Part shown: positions 11,325-23,325 of the stretch, one piece after another | How positions within the stretch are numbered: the stretch's first letter is position 1 | How the letters are laid out: every line of letters starts with the position of its first letter | Assembly: GCF_000003815.2 (NCBI RefSeq) | Contig: NC_049996.1 | Coordinates: forward strand, 7,542,205 to 7,606,204 | Source of the DNA: Branchiostoma floridae | Taxonomy: Eukaryota > Chordata > Leptocardii > Amphioxiformes > Branchiostomatidae | Direction of reading: 5' to 3' | Length of the DNA stretch: 64,000 bases | The notes under the pieces: generated by a model | What the model was told of the DNA's origin: nothing | What the model saw: the letters and a program-made list of their open reading frames with translations, nothing else | Databases searched by the model: none | Made by a program: the position numbers and the translations under genes

Positions 11325-14300
11325 ATGAACACTAGAGCAATTTTCGCTGTGATGTTAGCCATCGTCGTCAATGGAGCTGCCATTTATTACTATTCCCAGG
11401 TTAGTAAAATACATTTGCAAGTAATTTACAAGTGGTTACAAGTCAATACTTATAGATAAATGCAGAAACATGCTCCTCGAGTTAAACATTCACTGGCCTC
11501 TAAGACAATTAATATGGGGCAACCTTTTTTAGATTTGGATGTTACTGTATTTAGCTTGTGAGAGTAACCCTGTGACATATCAAAACTACTTTGTGTCTAC
11601 AGAGAGAGATGACTCTTCAAATTGAAAGTCCAAAACTTCGGCCACAGATATCACAGAACGGTAACCAGACATCTGAAGAATCATCTTCTGGACAGCAGTA
11701 CGTATGGATTCACTCTTTTGTGTGCCTGTAACATTCTCAAAAGCCATTGGAAGTGTAAGAACCTGTGTGGTGCTAGGAACAGTCATTGGACAGTAGAGGG
11801 GGGGGGGTCCATGGTTTTCCAATAAATCTACATGAGAGCCCCAGAAAGGTATTATTACATCACATAGAACTAGAATAGGTGGACGAGAATGAGAGGGGTG
11901 TTTGGATGCCAACATTGCAATATAACATGATGTTATCATACTTTTAAGTATTCCTGGTCACCACACCACAATTTTACATGAAATAAACACAGTAAGTGTC
12001 TGCTAAATGTATATAGACTGTCACAACAACATATCTGATTGAGGACTTTCTGATAAATGTACATTTATGTGTAATATGACCAGTGGACCACTGGGGGAAA
12101 TGTGGTAACAATACATTTTTTCAGCGACCAACCTCACCTCAAAGATGACAACAGGACGGAAACAGTAATGTCATCAAAGAGTTGCCACCCAAGAAGCAAG
12201 TTCGTCTTCATCAAAACGCACAAGACCGGGAGCTGTACTGCCGTGAACATCTTCCAGAGATACGCCATCAGTCACCATCTGTCTGTGCTGATGCCAACCG
12301 GAGGGAATCTGCTCTCATGGCCCTTCCCTCCTGCAGAAGAGGACTATGTCCACACCCCAGATGAACAGTATGACGTCCTGCTGAGCCACATGGTGTACAA
12401 TAAAACATGGCTACAGACCAAGTTCCCGGCTAACACAGCCTACATATGTAAGGGACGATTACCATCCATACCATACGATATCCAAAGAAACATTACACAC
12501 ACGTTAGATGGTGGATGCATGTAGAAATAGCGATGAAACGATTTGTCACATAAGAGGGGTGTGGCTATATATCTGTAAATGGATCTTTTTTAAGTGGTTG
12601 TTTTGCTGTAAAATACGAGTCCTTCGTTAGTGTCCAAAACCGCGAAATAAATTCAGACAAAGTATTAATCTCTGATTCTCACACAGCTATTATCCGGAAT
12701 CCAAGCAGCCATTTGAGGTCAGCCATGAATTACTACCATCTTCCTAAGCTACTGAAGATCAAGTCTAAGAACCCTGTCGAGACGTTTCTGCAGGACCCGT
12801 GGAAGTACAAGGACCTGTCTGAGGCTTACTTTGACTTCTGTAATGTAACCTGGGACGGTACCAGGAACTTCCTGTCATTTGATTTGGGGTACCCTACAGA
12901 GGGAGCAGAAGATAAGGTATTTATGTCTAAATTGGGCAAATTTCTTGACTCCGAGTCTTTTTCGTTTCGGTGTGATTCGTTGTTGTGATTTTAGTTACGA
13001 AGCTCTTTCTACAATGGTTCATGTGATGGTTATTGAAACTCCTGACCATTTAAGGAATTCCCATCGATTCTCAGAATTCATTCCCGATCTCGAACTAGTG
13101 CCAAAGACTAGCCATTGCACATAAACTTACATCCCATCGTTTCCTCTATCTAAAAGGAACGAGCTCGTAGGTACATCAGTGAACTAGAAGCGGACTTCAC
13201 GCTGGTCTTGCTGCTGGAACACCTGGACGAGTCTCTGGTTCTCCTCAGACGTCTGATGTGCTGGGAGATGTTGGACGTTCTGTACGACGTCGCACCGAAG
13301 AACAGCCGAAACTACTCCTACAAGAAATACGTCCCCACCGCCGAGGAACTCGCCAACCTCCGCCGGTGGAAGGCCGTGGATTACTTACTGTATGACACGT
13401 TCAACGCCTCCTTGTGGAGGAAGATTGCAGCACAGGTAAATCCGCTAGATGACATGTATAGGAGTACTTTTGTTTAGAACCATTTTCCTCTTCTTATTGC
13501 ATCTAAGAAGAGTATGGCTTTCCCTGAGTTAGATTTTCAAAAGTCCAGTAGTTGGCAACGTCGTCGACCAACTTTTAACCACAGATGGCCTATGGTCTGG
13601 AGAAAATTAGGAGGCTATAGTTAATAGTTGGTTCTGTGAGACTGCAAGAATAGAGAAGCGGAAACGTAAATTCAGAATTATAAAAGGAACCCTTGCTAGT
13701 TTGATGCTCTTGATGTTCAATGCCTGACCATCTGTTGTCACAGGGTCCAGATTTTTACGAAGAGCTCCACTACTTTCGAGAAGTGAAGAAGCGTGTCAGC
13801 GAGTTTTGCCACAGGATGATGGAGAAGCGTGAATGTAAAAAGAACTGTCAACATCAACAGCCTCTCGTCATAAAGGCGTCCAAGTGGAGTCGACAGTTTG
13901 AGGCAGACTCCATGCACTGCAGAGGCACAATATACGGGGTATGAAGCGGGCTCTTTATATGCTTTCCTTAAGCTTCAATCTTCAGCGATATGGCCACTTA
14001 ATCATCAAGATGTATACTCCTTTTACTGATGCTGCTACTACTACTACTACTACATGTACCACTACTACATGTACTACTACTACTACTACATGTACCACTA
14101 CTACATGCACTACTGCTACTTCTACTCCATGTACTATTACTACTACTACTACTACTACTTCTACTACTACTACTACTACTGTCAGTCAGTCTAGTCTAGT
14201 GAAGACTGGAGTTTTAAAGTAAAATACCTATTAGTTTCAGTTGTTCTAGATCTACTATTACTGCTACTAATACTAATACTACTGTCAGCCAGTCTAGTCT

Positions 14301-14591
14301 AGTCTAGTGAAGATTGTTGTTTTAAAGTAAAATGCCTAATCGTTTCAGTTGTTCTAGATCTATTGAAGTGTCACACGAACCATGACAAGTTGTTATACTG
14401 TACGTTTGTTTCTTGCACAGGAAAGTCAACATTGGAAGAATATCAGAGAACGTGCATCAGTGAAAGACAAGACGGAGTGGAAAGTCATGAAAGTCGCCTC
14501 AAACCTGCGCCGTATTGTCCATGGTCTGCCTACTTTGAAATACAAATCCCAAGGCAGAGGCATAAAAGGAAAGATGAATAGTTCCTGGTAA
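11325..14591 (+). CDS. Galactose-3-O-sulfotransferase-like, copy 3 (7 exons, complete)
   Basis: This is the complete gene model of the + strand pair. Exons: 11325-11399, 11603-11697, 12125-12447, 12687-12916, 13157-13435, 13744-13938 and 14421-14591. They total 1368 nt (455 residues), all with GT-AG borders and matching phases. Residues 1-25 are a short hydrophobic anchor. The PAPS loop FVFIKTHKTGSCT is near residue 82 and the 3'-phosphate region (IIRNPSSHLRSAMNYY) near 167. Note RNP where copies 2, 4 and 5 have REP. The DESLVLLRRLMCW block lies in exon 5. Predicted Golgi galactose 3-O-sulfotransferase with unknown acceptor. Exons 3-5 are close to those of copy 2, but the middle of exon 5 matches inverted copy 4 better. 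Exon 7 ends in a short basic tail. The REP-to-RNP change might affect activity; this is untested. Confidence 0.9.
14035..14180. repeat. TAC/ACATGT microsatellite in last intron of copy 3
   Basis: This is the counterpart of the array in copy 2, shorter and more degenerate. Just after it, a segment of about 110 bases (TTTTAAAGTAAAA, TTTCAGTTGTTCTAGATCTA, GTCTAGTCTAGTGAAGA) is repeated once, at 14185-14245 and 14290-14360. Confidence 0.9.
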
Positions 14592-15216
14592 AGCCAACTT
14601 TAGAGTACACCCTAGTGGAGCTACTATGTGAACACATTGTTGTCTACAAATGAGAGTCTATTTAACGTAGATTGTGATGGTTGCAGGAAACCAACAGGCC
14701 TTGTGTAGCTTGTTTGGCAGTTCACAAACGACAAATATACAAAATGGTAATACAAATAAGCTTAAGAAGTGGACGTGCCATTCACATAAAGGCTTGTTAT
14801 CAAGATTTTGTTTTCAATTTTGGAGCTATAACAAATAAGGAAGAGATTAAGACAACCGAACTAAGGCAGAAGGACCTTCACGTTTGTTGAGGGGTATCTA
14901 ATTATATCGCATTTATTGTTTGTTTTCTTTTGTCTCAATTACTCTATTGTGTGATAAAGCTTCAGAATACAGTCAAATTCCAACCGTCATTGCTGCAACA
15001 AGACATTCACGCTAACCACCAACGAGATGTCGTGACAAGATTGATTGACGTCAATTCTAAAGGTTTAAGGTCAATGACATATAAATGCCTCACATACTTT
15101 GCCATGGATATGACGTGTGTAAACAGGTACAATGTTACGATGGCTTCTATATCTATTTTCTATTTATTTAGTTGGGACGTCTGTTAGGGACAAAATTAAT
15201 GGCGTCATAACGCCTC
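14592..15216. other. Tail-to-tail intergenic space between copies 3 and 4
   Basis: The first ~130 bases resemble the 3' flank of copy 2. The rest shows no gene or repeat that I recognise. Confidence 0.5.
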
Positions 15217-15381
15217 CTAGCCAGAGGTTCTTGAATTATTATATTTGTCATGTTCAATGTTGTTCTTGAAGGTGGGTTGTCCCTTGATTATTGAGGCCAA
15301 GTTTAACCTTGCCCCCATTATGCCATACTCTTTTCTTCCGTTCGTTGTATCTTTTCGTATATACACCACAAGCGTTGATAC
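15217..15381 (-). CDS. Second terminal exon homologous to exon 7 of copy 4
   Basis: On the minus strand a TTAG acceptor is followed by 55 in-frame codons ending in TAG. It starts VSTLVVYIRKDTTNGRKEYG and includes IIKGQPTFK. The real exon 7 of copy 4 (16621-16812) starts VSPLMKYIRKDTPDGRKGYD and includes IIQGQPTFK, so the two are clearly homologous and both begin in phase 0. This one lacks the Lys/Arg-rich end. It lies 1.24 kb downstream of copy 4 and belongs to a duplicated segment. It is either an alternative last exon giving a different C-terminus or a duplicated exon not yet decayed. The open frame and kept acceptor allow use but do not prove it. Confidence 0.55.
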   Translation of the reverse strand, partial: VSTLVVYIRKDTTNGRKEYGIMGARLNLASIIKGQPTFKNNIEHDKYNNSRTSG

Positions 15382-15670
15382 CTAAGGGAAAAGTAGCAAA
15401 AAAGGCAGTGCTTAAGTTCGTAGAGCACATGATATCATGACCGGTTTACAACGAGAACAGTGTGGATTCGAGTCATTGTATTTCAACGTAAACCGTATGA
15501 AGTACCCATATTGTTACACTATTTCCTACAGTCAGAAAATCTACAGCGGTTATCAACAAATGTAGAGAAAAGGGGAATACAAAATCAGTCACGTGTTAGA
15601 TCGCATGCGTGCCGCAACGCCACCATGCGGCAAGGAGTAGCGCATTCAGGCTCTGAGGAATGTACATGTG
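15222..15670. repeat. Duplicated segment: last exon plus flanking intron of copy 4
   Basis: It matches about 16660-17100 in the same order. Shared blocks include CTTGAAGGTGGGTTGTCCCT, TCTTTTCGTATATAC and CAACGCCACCATGCGGCAAG. The duplication therefore covers the terminal exon and part of the preceding intron, at an offset of about 1.44 kb. Divergence is substantial, so it is not very recent. Confidence 0.85.
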
Positions 15671-16620
15671 TAGGCCCTAGAAACAGAGTAGCAACCAGGA
15701 CGCTTACAAACATTACTTTATAGTATGTATACCCTACACATAATAACCTATGGGGTGTCGGAACAACATAGTGTGGTTTAACCCATTGATGCTATCGCTT
15801 AGAATGGAACAAAACAAATCAAAAGGGCTGGATAAAATGAGTTCCAAAATGTGCATTTTTGAATCATTTTTTTTTTAAATTTTAGATATTCATTTTGAAC
15901 CCTACAGGGTCTTGTTGTAAACCTTGCGAATCGTGTTAGCTTACTATAATATTATGAAATTAAAAAGCGTTACGTACCGATTCATACAGCGCCTTAACCC
16001 CTATGGCATGCCCGAAACGGGAAAAAGGTGCCACTCAACAGGTTGTAACTGTAGGCCAGAACAGCCCTAAGGCGATGTCTGTCCGTGAAGGGTGAACTGA
16101 GAATAATTGAGATGATTTGCTGGTCTGTATCTCTCCTTTATTATTCTATTATGTTTCTCTGTCTCTCTTCTTATATCTGTTTTTCTGTCTATCGAAATAT
16201 ATATTTAGTTATATACTGAACGTTAACTTGCTTAATCCCAATCAAGTCTAGAAATTAAGTCATACCATGAACATAAAACACAGTTCATTGAGTTGTCGTA
16301 TTCATTTATTTCTTTATTTGTGACAATAGAGAATTTTTGCAAAATGATATTGTATACCACACTTTGGATAATAATTTGCCATGGAAAACAACAGGCCATG
16401 GGTTTATTAAGTACAAAATGTATGAATTATTATACGATCACGATACCATATGCCGTCCATTAACTACATATTCGAAGCACCTCTAACTGTTCACCTGTCC
16501 ATTTTCCCGTTCATTGCATGGGAAGTCGAGGTAGTAGAGCTATCTTCAATTTCTCCAGGTGGAAAGTCTATTAGAGACAAAACAATATTGACACATAATC
16601 TGACAGTTAGTGCTAAAGTG

Positions 16621-19600
16621 TTAGATGCCTGTGCGTTTCCGCTTGCGCTTGCGATGGGCTTTGGACTCAAGATACTTTTTCCGTTCAATGGTGTACTTGA
16701 AGGTGGGTTGTCCCTGGATGATCGCTTTCATGTTTGATCTAGGTGGCAGAATGTCATACCCTTTTCTTCCGTCAGGAGTGTCTTTTCGTATATACTTCAT
16801 AAGCGGTGATACCTGTGGAGGAAAAGAAGGGCATCAACTGCATAATCTGTAGGGCACATTGTCTTACGATGGGGGATACGTGGAAGATGGTAGGGTTTCG
16901 ATTTCTTGTATTGCAACGTAAATCGACACCGCAACATGCAATCTGTTAACATTCTATTACAGCTAGAAAAGCTGCACAAGTCATGAACAGATGTAGAGAC
17001 GAGGGGATACTGAATAAGTCACGTTTGAGACCACATGCGTGCCACAACGCCACCATGCGGCAAGGAGTAGTAAATTTCATTCAGGCTCTGAGAAAGGTAT
17101 CTGCCAAATGTCGGCAGCCAAAATGCCTTTGGCTTGTGTTATAAGAGCTTTATAAGTGCATTGACCTACCAACCTGGTTAATAGTATCTATATCTGATAT
17201 TCATTTGGCACAGCAAAGTCTAAACGAAATGCATCTAAATAATTATAATTCTTTTTCTTACCGGTGACTTTATGAGCATGCAGATATAAGAGTCTACTTG
17301 AAACTCTGAGTTCCACTTGGACGCTACCACTGTGAGGTTGGGTTCGCCTTTCTTCCTGTCATGACAGTACGTACTGACGCGTTTATTCACCTCCTTGAAG
17401 TAACGAAGTTCGTTATAGAAATCCGGACCCTGTGTGGACGACAAATGTCGAATCAATTTTTTATCAAATCAAGCTTCCTACATAATCTGAATGGAGTTGA
17501 CTGATATCTAGGGTGCATGGTTGGAATCAATATGATTAAGTCGGTTCCCGGTTCTCACTGCTCATGCGCGAGGTCAAAGGTGAAGGCCCATAGCTTGTAA
17601 TCTGTTCTGGTTCCGGGTTTTATAATGTTTCTCCAATATGATGTAGTTCCAATGTGCATCTAGGCCTGACAGCCTCAAAACACAGTGTTTTTGACTTGAC
17701 TATAAACCGCTCCTGTGGGGAAAGTAACCATCGCAGACCAACCAAATTTGGATATATGGTAGATATGAACTTTTTTAGTAATAGAAATACATAATGAGAA
17801 AAAATGTTCCTCTTAATTCTTGTCTTTGCCATTCTTGAGACATGCCCTGCTTTAACGCGTTTTATTTATGTCTCCTATGGGGCCTTCAACTTTGACATAT
17901 TACCCACATAGCATCACTTTGTACACGCGCAATTCAAACCGTGAACTGGCTTATTGAGACAAGTAATTCTGAGCTATTTAGAAAAAAAGACCTCATTAAA
18001 CACTTACCTGTGCTGCAATCTTTCTCCACAAGGAGGCGTTGAACGTGTCATACAGTAAGTAATCCACGGCCTTCCACCGGCGGAGGTTGGCGAGTTCCTC
18101 TGCGGTGGGGACGTATTTCTTGTAGGAGTAGTTTCGGCTGTTCTTCGGTGCGACGTCGTACAGAACGTCTCGCACCTCCCAGCACATCAGACGTCTGAGG
18201 AGAACTAGAGACTCGTCCAGGTGTTCCAGTATTAACATTGTGGTGAAGTCGGCTTCTAGCTCACCGATGTATTTTCGAGCTCGTTCCTAAATTTAGAAGA
18301 AGTAACGATATCATTTTGATATCAGATGAAGGATTCCAAAGGTGAATTTGTAGCGTGATATGCTTGACAACTACAAAAGTTGGCTCCTGATACTATTGTT
18401 CTTTCGCACGGTGACGTCATTATTGACACATGGCTGTCGCGGCCATGTTGGTTGAGCACATGGATCCAAGATGGCGACCGGCCATTTTGGAACGCTCAAT
18501 CTTGTATAAATGTACGGACGTGCGTAGATTTACATACTCTTACTATTGGATGGCCAAGGTATTGTGAAATGTTGAGAACATTTAAACACCCGATATAAAC
18601 TACCAAGATGGCGGACGCTATATTACGTCATAGTCACGTGATTACAAAGAAACCATATATGGAGTTTGGCTGACAGACTTACCATGTCGTCAGCTGCCTT
18701 AGTAGGGTATCCTAAATCAAACGCCTGGTGGTTCCTGGTGCCGTCCCAGGTCATGTTACAGAAGTCAAAGTAAGCCTCAGACAGGTCCTTGTACTTCCAC
18801 GGGTCCTGCAGAAACGTCTGGACAGGGTTCTTAGACTTGATCTTCATTAACTTGGGGAGACTGTAGTAATTCATGGCGGTCTTCAAATGACCGGTTGGCT
18901 CTCTGATGATGGCTGTTGGGAAGAAGGTAAGAAAGAAGGAAAAATTTAAGAAAGCTAGTTTTTTTTCTTTTTGATGGTTTCAAAGCATGTATGGTGTGCA
19001 ATTTTCATAGAAAAGTAATATAGGACCACAAGATAAATGCTAATACACACAAATAAAAACAACAACATCTCCTTGTGTCATGGTTTCCACTGGCTGGCTC
19101 CATGACCAGGATTGTCAACTCTGATCAATGACTAAGTACCTCCTGCTACTCCGGCAAGTACGAACTTTGCGGTCATCTTCCCACTTACTTCCTGTCACCG
19201 TACTGACAGTGCATTCAACGAAACGCACAGACCGAAAACATAGACTCCACAGCGGAGTCAAAAACATACTTACAGAAGTAGGCAGTATCGGCAGGGAACT
19301 TGGAGCGTAGCCATATTTTATTGTACCGCATGTGGTTCACTATTGCATCATACTGTTCGTCTGGGGTGTGGATGTAATCCTCTTCCGCGGGTTGAAATGG
19401 CCAGGCGAGCATGTTGGGCCCGCTGGCCACGGCTGGGTACAGTACCGTCAGGTTGTGATAGATGGCGTATCTGCGAACAATGACCGCTGCAGTGCAGCTA
19501 CCGGTCTTGTGGGTTTTGATGAAGACAAACTTTTTTCGAGGGCTGCATGCAGTCGGCAACGCTTCTGTCGCTTGTTTGTTTTCCTGTATTGTCTCATTTG

Positions 19601-20723
19601 TGCCCCTGAAAAGCAAAACGATTTTTCCCCTTTACCTTCTCTTGCTATCTTTTTTTAGGTTTGTGGTTTGTGTTTTTTCACAGTTCACAGATCGTCCTTG
19701 GCGTGATCTTCAAGTTCAAGAGTACATTAGTAGACTTTATTCAAACGACGGAGACATTTGCATAATCTATGCAAGGTGATATTTACCTTCAACTGTCGGA
19801 CATATGTCAAGTTTGAAATTCCGATCATTTACCACAAAGGAATATCAACATTTTCACATTAATCATGCAAATTTCCACCCTCATTATGAGAGCAAAGGAT
19901 GAGAAAGATTGATATTTTGAAACACCATTAAATATCTACCATTGAAAATTACTTACCATTCCCGGCTATTGAGCGAATGGAAAATGGGTAAGGATGTACG
20001 CAGTCTATCACTTATCTGAAATATACGATACACATATATAATGAGTGACAAATACATGAAACTATTCCTGCAATATCAACATTTACTGGGAAAGTCCCAC
20101 TCTTATAGTTATAAGTTGGTGTACGAGCTATGATAATGGCAAGGTTGTATACTAGCGAGATTGTGCAGTATCTTGGGGAGACTTCAATAGGTAGAAAACA
20201 CATTCTAAACTTGCTTGCTCCGAGATAAAATATGAACCCAAAAATGTGAACCCAAATTCAAGACAGTATTACGTCTTACGGTAACCAGACTCTAGACAGT
20301 ATTACGTCTTACGGTAACCAGATTCAAGAGAGTATTACCTCTTATGATAACCAGATTCAAGACGGTATTACTTCTTACGATAACCAGATTCAAGACGGTA
20401 TTACATCTTACGATAACCAGGTTCAAGAGAGTATTACCTCTTATGATAACCAGATTCAAGACGGTATTACTTCTTACGATAACCAGATTCAAGACGGTAT
20501 TACATCTTACGATAACCAGGTTCAAGAGAGTATTACCTCTTATGATAACCAGATTCAAGACGGTATTACTTCTTACGATAAAACGTTATTTTCGCAATCA
20601 CCCTGTCCTTACAACATGTGACCTTCTTTCTTGGAACTACAGTTCACTTACCTGTGAAAAATAGAAAATGGGCCCCAGAACTAGAAGAGAGACTACTAAC
20701 GTAGGGAGCAGCTTTTTAAACAT
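16621..20723 (-). CDS. Galactose-3-O-sulfotransferase-like, copy 4 (7 exons, minus strand)
   Basis: Exons in transcript order: 20723-20652, 20015-19957, 19605-19274, 18912-18683, 18286-18008, 17429-17262 and 16812-16621. They total 1332 nt (443 residues) with consistent phases and GT-AG borders. Exon 1 encodes a good type II anchor (MFKKLLPTLVVSLLVLGPIF). Exon 3 has the PAPS loop FVFIKTHKTGSCT, exon 4 opens with IREPTGHLKTAMNYY, and exon 5 has EHLDESLVLLRRLMCWE. Exon 7 ends in a strongly basic stretch (HRKRKRKRTGI). Predicted Golgi galactose 3-O-sulfotransferase, acceptor unknown. Exons 1-3, 6 and 7 differ clearly from copies 2 and 3, yet much of exons 4 and 5 is nearly identical to them. Intron 1 carries a 33-bp minisatellite and intron 5 a MITE. 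The short exon 2 (59 nt) is the least certain part. Confidence 0.87.
17531..17957. repeat. Inverted-repeat MITE in intron 5 of copy 4
   Basis: The left side has ATTAAGTCGGTTCCCGGTTC and GAGGTCAAAGGTGAAGGCCC. The right side has GGGGCCTTCAACTTTGACAT and AACCGTGAACTGGCTTATTG, their imperfect reverse complements. The inner GTCAAAGGTGAAGGCC block resembles the MITEs at 4634 and 11011 and the one at 31034, so they may form one family. Confidence 0.65.
20253..20580. repeat. 33-bp minisatellite with 99-bp higher-order unit, intron 1 of copy 4
   Basis: There are about ten head-to-tail copies of a 33-bp unit (CTTACGATAACCAGATTCAA then GACGGTATTACTT). Three variant monomers (CTTATG.., CTTACG.. ending ACTT or ACAT, and one with AGAGAGTATTACCT) recur in fixed order, giving a 99-bp higher-order repeat. 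A single extra unit lies near 21571-21595. Because 33 is a multiple of three, both strands stay open over the array. That is a by-product, not evidence of coding. Confidence 0.95.
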
Positions 20724-20817
20724 GACTTCCGTATGCCAGAATCTGAGGGTAAAAAGGAGACATTCAATGTCGAAAAAGTTATGGTTTTGTCATATTTCTT
20801 GATCAAAGTACTAATAG

Positions 20818-21055
20818 CCCCTTTCCACTAGGACGGCGCTCTCACCGCGCTCTCTCTGCGACCTCAAATTTGACAGATCGTTCAACGAATTCTATAGAAA
20901 AGAAACGAATCTTTTTACACCTTGTGTGCTTTGTTGTCTTCTCAGTTACACTTTTAAATTTTGTATAATATACCAAGTGTGAACGTAAAGATTACACATA
21001 TCCTATTTAGGTCGCAGTGAGAGCGCAGCACGATCGCCGTCTAGTGGAAAGGGGG
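20818..21055. mobile_element. 238-bp TIR MITE upstream of Gal3ST copy 4
   Basis: It starts CCCCTTTCCACTAGGACGGC and ends with the reverse complement (GCCGTCTAGTGGAAAGGGG). The inverted ends run about 50 bases (CGCGCTCTCTCTGCGACCT against AGGTCGCAGTGAGAGCGC). There is no coding capacity. It lies about 95 bp upstream of the copy 4 start codon on the minus strand, so in its likely promoter. Confidence 0.85.
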
Positions 21056-22544
21056 TCTAACGTAACACAACATTGACATGAGTTAACACTGACACAAAAC
21101 AACACAGGCGCTGGATGCCATTTAAAGTTTCACTATAGTATTGGTTATAGTACATACCGCATCCTATACAATACCACCTACATTCTATAGCACGAACAAT
21201 ATAACAACAAGGCTGAGTATATCCGTATTTAGCCCTCAAAACAGTCGAAATTTCTCAAACCTTGCAGTGGAGCGAGGATTGAGTTGTCAGAGGACGCAAA
21301 CAAGTGGATTAAACCAAACAGAAATAGGGGTGGGTAGGGAGGACTTAACACACCAAAGCGACGACAAAATAGAATTAAGACACATCCTTTTTCGTAAGTC
21401 TACCTATAATGCTATAGTCTAGATGATCCAATGGTTTGGTGTAGCAACTTAAACACATTGTACAAAGAAAATATAAGCGATATGGCGACCAAAATGAATA
21501 CAGTGTTGCAGTCAAGACTAGTTCGACCAGTTTCTGTCACATAAACAATTTCTCCTTGGAATAAATAACCCAGATTCAAGACAGTATTACGTTTACTCTA
21601 TTACATGTCAACAGATAGACAACTGCTTCTAAATTTCTACAAAATGCGTCTTTAATGCTTTGTTTACACACACACAAATCAGACCTGCTCGAAATCACGA
21701 CATTGAACGTAATTGTCGTAGTCATCTTACCCAAAGAATATGTGACCTACATTCTGGCAATTACAGTTCGACGACAAAACAAAAGAAACATACCTTTTTT
21801 TTTCGCAAGCCTACGATACTACTGGGCAGATGATCCAATAGTTTGGTGTAATAACTCGAACACGTTAAAATTAAAGTGTTACAGTCAGAACTAGTTTGAC
21901 CAGTCACCTAGTCCCCAAACAATGTGTCACGTGTCGGTAGATGACTATTTAGCCCCAAGCAAAAAGCGCCTCCCACATTTCCATATATGGGTGGCAGTAG
22001 GTGGTGGATTCTCCAAAGCTTTCTAACAAATGATACCTCATACAAAATCTAAGACACATCAAATAACACGTCTTCGTGAGGTTTTTATACAATGTATATG
22101 TTGTAAACACCATCAAAATACCACAAGATACATCTGTGCAAAACAAAACAAAAACACAACAAAAACAAATTCGCGCGCCAATATATACACAGAGGTAACC
22201 CAAGACTTGAGTGTAGGAAAAGACAGATAAGGTCAGATAGTATTGTGAACACACTGACAAAATCAATTTTCACAAAACCACATGTGAGACAAATCTCTTC
22301 CCACATGGTGGCCGTCCTCAGACGTCTGTGATCTCGTATATTGTTTCAACCGAGCCCTTTCCGGGACAAGAACTCAGCTGTCTTCATTTTCTACAGTTGG
22401 CCCAAAGCGGCTCTGTCACATATCGTTTTACTTTACGTTGGTAAGTGCGTTGAAGACTTTTAAGAAGACTTCTAAAGAGACGCCGCCAGGGGGTGTGAGG
22501 CCGCTCAAGACCGAAGGTCATTGCCAAGTATGTAGCGCTTGGAG
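21056..22544. other. Intergenic, no gene recognised
   Basis: Mixed AT-rich sequence. One degenerate unit of the 33-bp minisatellite is present near 21571. Short open frames on both strands resemble no family known to me. Confidence 0.45.
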
Positions 22545-23325
22545 AGATGTATAACGTTACATCTCATTTAAATAAACTACAGACATTGCAAAATAAGGCT
22601 GCCAGGCTAGTACTTAATGCAAAGTACACTTCTAACACTGATGACTTACATAGAAAACTGAACTGGCCAAAGGTAAACGAACGACTTTATACCCGAACCC
22701 TCACTATGTTCCACAAAATCCTTACAGCTAAGAAACCAGAAGCTACCTACAAAAGACTACATGCAATCAAAAATACCCACCGACACAACACCCGACTAGC
22801 TCAAGGGGGGGGATTAAGATTGCCCAAACCCAAAACTTCTGCTGCTACCAGGACTTTCCTTTACAGGTGTGTTAAATCTTACAATTCATTACCACAACAC
22901 TTCAAATCAGCCACACCGTCCATGTTCAAAAAGCACATCAAAGACAGACTAAATACACAGACACAAACTTACAAACCTCTGCAGCACTGGTGGTAGGACA
23001 TTTATTGACAACTATGTATATAGAATTAATGTTTAGAATATTTGATACTGACCTCTGACCTCTCAGCTACTCGATCTCACAACTACATTTACTTTTATTT
23101 TAAGAATAAGGTTTTGCGGTAATGTCTTCCTTTAAGTATAACGTTAAGTCTATATTTAGGTTGGTTGGATAGGTTGTGAATTAAGGTGTAAATAGTCTCA
23201 ATGTTCTGTTAATGTATTATGTTAAGTGTGTGTCTTAAGACTCCAGGAAGATTAGTGACGCATTGTCAGAATTGTACATGTATTCACTAATGGGGATCTT
23301 TTCAATAAACAATAAACAATAAACA
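22545..23325 (+). mobile_element. 5'-truncated LINE, C-terminal reverse-transcriptase ORF fragment
   Basis: A 149-codon open frame (22547-22996) has the pattern of the last part of jockey/CR1/L2-group LINE ORF2: LQNKAARLV, LNWPKVNERL, MFHKIL, NTRLAQGG and a terminal SYNSLPQHFKSA...FKKHIKDRL. The catalytic RT motifs are missing, so it is 5'-truncated and inactive. The 3' end is followed by three AATAAAC-type units at about 23303-23325, a usual tail for such elements. The exact clade is not certain. Confidence 0.75.

Noticed and set aside
20253-20580. CRISPR-like repeat array
   Set aside because: The 33-bp units are contiguous with no unique spacers, there are no cas genes, and the context is a eukaryotic intron. 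It is a minisatellite.
20292-20664. 11-residue repeat proteins on both strands of the minisatellite
   Set aside because: Open only because the unit length is a multiple of three; located inside an intron with no start context.
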